Source of the DNA: Streptacidiphilus albus JL83 | Lineage (GTDB): Bacteria; Actinomycetota; Actinomycetes; Streptomycetales; Streptomycetaceae | Direction: 5' to 3' | DNA length: 64,000 nt | NCBI RefSeq assembly: GCF_000744705.1 | Contig: NZ_JQML01000001.1 | Span: 4,784,017-4,848,016, forward strand | Shown here: piece after piece, positions 62,086-64,000 of the stretch | Numbering within the stretch: the first letter of the stretch is position 1 | Layout: each line of letters begins with the position of its first letter | The notes under the pieces: generated by a model | Told to the model about the DNA's origin: nothing | The model's input: only the letters and a program-made list of their open reading frames with translations | Databases searched by the model: none | Position numbers and translations under genes: made by a program

Positions 62086-62567
62086 TGCCCTGCTCCCGTC
62101 GGCGAGGAGGAGGCGGTACCGGTGCTCCGCGGCCGGTTGCCACGGGGCGCCGTCAACTTCCGCAGTGCGGAGTCAAGATCGCGTTCCAGGTCCGCGTAGT
62201 CCGCTGTCCCGGCTGAGGGCAGCGCGCGAACCACTACCAGGCTACCTGCGGGCAGCCCGGAGATACGTGCGGCTACCAAGTGACGCAATCGACGCTTCAC
62301 ACGGTTGCGGACCACGGCGGGTCCGACTGCCTTGCTGACGACAAAACCCGCACGCACCGGGGAGAGACTCTCCTTGGTGCTGTGCGGGTCTGTAGACGAC
62401 AAGCCCGTGTGTGCAACGGGATCACCGACGCCGTACGAACCCGGTCCGGATGCACCCTCGCTTTCGCAGAGGTGCACGACCAGTAGGGGACGTCCAGCGC
62501 GGCGACCCCGCCGCACCGCGGTCGCGAAGTCCTGGCGCCGCCTCAGCCGATGGTCGGAGGGCAGCAC
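62082..62567 (-). CDS. rnpA: ribonuclease P protein component
   Basis: This 161-residue protein has the RnpA signature: [47 protein letters not shown] and [11 protein letters not shown]. It helps the catalytic RNase P RNA mature tRNA 5' ends. A loop of about 30 residues ([20 protein letters not shown]) lengthens it relative to E. coli. The start was set at GTG 62567; the ribosome site is weak. It is coupled to yidD and lies 16 bases after rpmH. Confidence 0.95.
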   Translation of the reverse strand: MLPSDHRLRRRQDFATAVRRGRRAGRPLLVVHLCESEGASGPGSYGVGDPVAHTGLSSTDPHSTKESLSPVRAGFVVSKAVGPAVVRNRVKRRLRHLVAARISGLPAGSLVVVRALPSAGTADYADLERDLDSALRKLTAPRGNRPRSTGTASSSPTGAGQ

Positions 62568-62583
62568 GTCATGACCGACAAGA

Positions 62584-62721
62584 TCAGGCGGACAGGCGGG
62601 CGCGGCCCTTTTCGCGGCGGGCCGCGAGGATCGCGCGGCCGGCACGGGTACGCATCCGCAGGCGGAAGCCATGGGTCTTCGCGCGACGACGGTTGTTCGG
62701 CTGGAAGGTGCGCTTGCTCAC
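62584..62721 (-). CDS. rpmH: 50S ribosomal protein L34
   Basis: This 45-residue L34 is the usual length, with the family signature [20 protein letters not shown] and a C-terminal [18 protein letters not shown]. It starts at GTG 62721 behind GGAG. It is the first gene of the rpmH-rnpA-yidD-yidC-jag-rsmG transcript, divergent from dnaA, the standard bacterial origin arrangement. Confidence 0.98.
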   Translation of the reverse strand: MSKRTFQPNNRRRAKTHGFRLRMRTRAGRAILAARREKGRARLSA

Positions 62722-63129
62722 GGGGGGACTCCAGGGATGAATCGAAGGGTGGCGGGGCGTCGTCTGGCCGTCACCGTGCGTCCGCGCGATCCCCGAAACC
62801 GTTATGTACGGTGATCCACGACGCCCGTAGCTGCGCGCCTTGGTGTGCGGATATTCCGCGGGCATGCGGCAGCGGCCATCGACAACTCGACCTCGTTACG
62901 GTACGTGGAACTGACCCGACGGGTCAAACCGAGCATCCTCGCCCGGGGCGGCACGGGAGGGTGCGACGGGTCTGCGACACTGCTTGTACACACCCTGTGG
63001 ACAAGAACTTGAACGCAGGCACCACCGCTGACTACCGTTGGCAGACTCATCGCCCCCTCCCGTCCTCCGGCACCTCGCCCCGGTTCTTCCCACACCACCC
63101 GCCCCGGTGGAACGAGAAAGCGTGCACCA
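62722..63129. promoter_or_regulatory. rpmH/dnaA divergent promoter region
   Basis: The region of about 400 bases contains a perfect DnaA box on the minus strand, TGTGGACAA (62996-63004), and a one-mismatch box TTGTACACA (62984-62992). Both lie about 130 bases before dnaA and are suited to DnaA autorepression. No further gene is seen. In streptomycetes the main oriC box cluster is between dnaA and dnaN, outside this window. Confidence 0.7.
62984..63004. promoter_or_regulatory. DnaA boxes upstream of dnaA
   Basis: One near-consensus box (TTGTACACA) and one perfect box (TTGTCCACA, minus strand) are separated by three bases. Confidence 0.8.
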
Positions 63130-64000
63130 GTGGCTGATACGAGCAGCGACCTTGCGACCGTCTGGGAGCGGGTCGTCGAGCGACTGGGCAACGACCTGGG
63201 CGTGGAGTCCATGGACCGCAAGTGGCTGGAGCGCACCGCCCCGATGGGGCTGATGCATGACACCGCGCTGCTGGCCGCACCCAACGAGATGGCGAAGAGC
63301 AAGCTGGAGGGCCATCTTCTCCCGCGGATCACCGACGCGCTGAGCCAGCAGTACGGCCGCGCCATCCGGATCGCGGTGATCGTGGACGCCAATGCCGCCG
63401 CGCTGGCCAAGCCCTCGGCCGGCGCCCCACCGCTGGAGGGCGAGCGCCAGGGCGAGCGGGCCGGCGAGCGCCCCGGGGACCGGGGCAACGAGTACGGCGG
63501 CTACCAGCCGCAGCACCGCGACTACCCGCCGGCCCCGCAGCAGCAGCCCGGCTACGGCTACGAGTACGACCCCCGCTCCGGCGGCTATCCGGAGCGGGGC
63601 GGCTACTACGGCGGCGGCCCCGGCTACTCCGGCGGCTTCCCCGGACGCGGCCAGCACAGCCAGGACGACGAGTGGCCCCCGGCCGCGCCCCCGCAGACCC
63701 GTCCCTGGGAGCAGCGCTCCGAGCCGCAGCGCCCCGAGCACCTGCGCCAGGAGCACGGCCACCAGGACCGCCCGGTTCCGGACCGGCACCAGCAGGACCT
63801 CCAGCAGGAGCGGTTGCACCAGGACCGGCTGCACCAGGAGCACCAGCAGGAGGACCGTTCCGAGCACCTCCCGGCCGTGCGTCCCGCCTCCGAGGTCGGC
63901 GGGCGGCCCGCGCCGGACGGCTCGATGCCGACCCCGATGCCGCAGCACCCGAACATGCCGGCCCACCGGCCCGGCGGCGGTTCGAGCAACAGCGCGGGCC
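63130..64000 (+). CDS. dnaA: chromosomal replication initiator protein DnaA (N-terminal part, runs off window)
   Basis: The frame is open from GTG 63130 to the window edge (290 codons). Domain I (residues 1-95: LATVWERVVERLGNDLGVES, KWLERTAPMGL, NEMAKSKLEGHLLPRI) is the DnaB/DnaA interaction domain. It is followed by a very long domain II rich in Gly, Tyr, Pro, Gln and Glu (NEYGGYQPQHRDYPPAPQQQ, RLHQDRLHQEHQQEDR), characteristic of streptomycete DnaA. The AAA+ and DNA-binding domains lie beyond the edge. The gene is divergent from rpmH. Confidence 0.95.
   Translation, partial: MADTSSDLATVWERVVERLGNDLGVESMDRKWLERTAPMGLMHDTALLAAPNEMAKSKLEGHLLPRITDALSQQYGRAIRIAVIVDANAAALAKPSAGAPPLEGERQGERAGERPGDRGNEYGGYQPQHRDYPPAPQQQPGYGYEYDPRSGGYPERGGYYGGGPGYSGGFPGRGQHSQDDEWPPAAPPQTRPWEQRSEPQRPEHLRQEHGHQDRPVPDRHQQDLQQERLHQDRLHQEHQQEDRSEHLPAVRPASEVGGRPAPDGSMPTPMPQHPNMPAHRPGGGSSNSAG

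Noticed and set aside
62896-63966. Long minus-strand frame opposite dnaA
   Set aside because: It is antisense to the repetitive DnaA domain II and to the promoter, with low-complexity Leu/Val/Gly product and no ribosome site.

Overview
The window is high-GC actinobacterial chromosome from a streptomycete-type organism (Streptomyces, Kitasatospora or Streptacidiphilus). The signs are strong G/C bias at third codon positions, many GTG starts, parS sites of the form GTTTCACGTGAAAC, DnaA boxes of the TTGTCCACA type, and the gene order of the left flank of an actinobacterial origin. The right edge enters dnaA, and oriC itself should lie just beyond the window. No tRNA, rRNA, CRISPR array or insertion sequence was recognised.

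Bases 1-22,600 are an accessory or variable arm. They hold a C39-like cysteine peptidase, a DsbA/nitroreductase-like protein, a HAD phosphatase, pdxH, a two-domain methyltransferase, and a divergent ROK regulator/MFS pair with a repeated operator. A three-gene module follows (7,751-15,725): a YqiJ-like OB-fold membrane protein, a flotillin with 120-bp tandem repeats, and a 1,603-residue coiled-coil AAA ATPase. After it come a PucR regulator, a two-component system, a PPOX/F420-type flavoprotein, and a DeoR-MFS-HAD cluster. The module is the best candidate in the window for a poorly described system.

Bases 22,600-40,400 are conserved and follow the order known from Mycobacterium tuberculosis Rv0046c-Rv0058: dnaB (here carrying an intein in the P-loop), a MATE transporter, a GNAT-like gene, rplI-rpsR-ssb-rpsF, FemX-type and alanine-racemase-like cell-wall genes, a GT87-type membrane glycosyltransferase, a class A penicillin-binding protein, a PadR regulator and ino1.

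Bases 40,600-64,000 correspond to Rv3907c-dnaA: an MFS transporter, CCA tRNA nucleotidyltransferase, a large secreted DUF6049-like protein, murJ, a membrane pseudokinase, sigM and its anti-sigma factor, trxB, trxA, cwlM, a GNAT protein, parB, parA, rsmG, jag, yidC, yidD, rnpA, rpmH and dnaA. These link envelope growth (MurJ, pseudokinase, CwlM, YidC), redox and envelope stress (SigM, thioredoxin) and chromosome segregation and replication (ParAB, DnaA, DnaB).

Six perfect and three one-mismatch parS sites lie between 40.5 and 58.8 kb, several of them inside coding sequence. Several intergenic hairpins are built from, or abut, replication or segregation protein sites: a 54-bp perfect palindrome centred on parS after ino1, a 16-bp-arm hairpin made of two DnaA boxes at 33.6 kb, and a 21-bp-arm hairpin with a near-parS site after parB.
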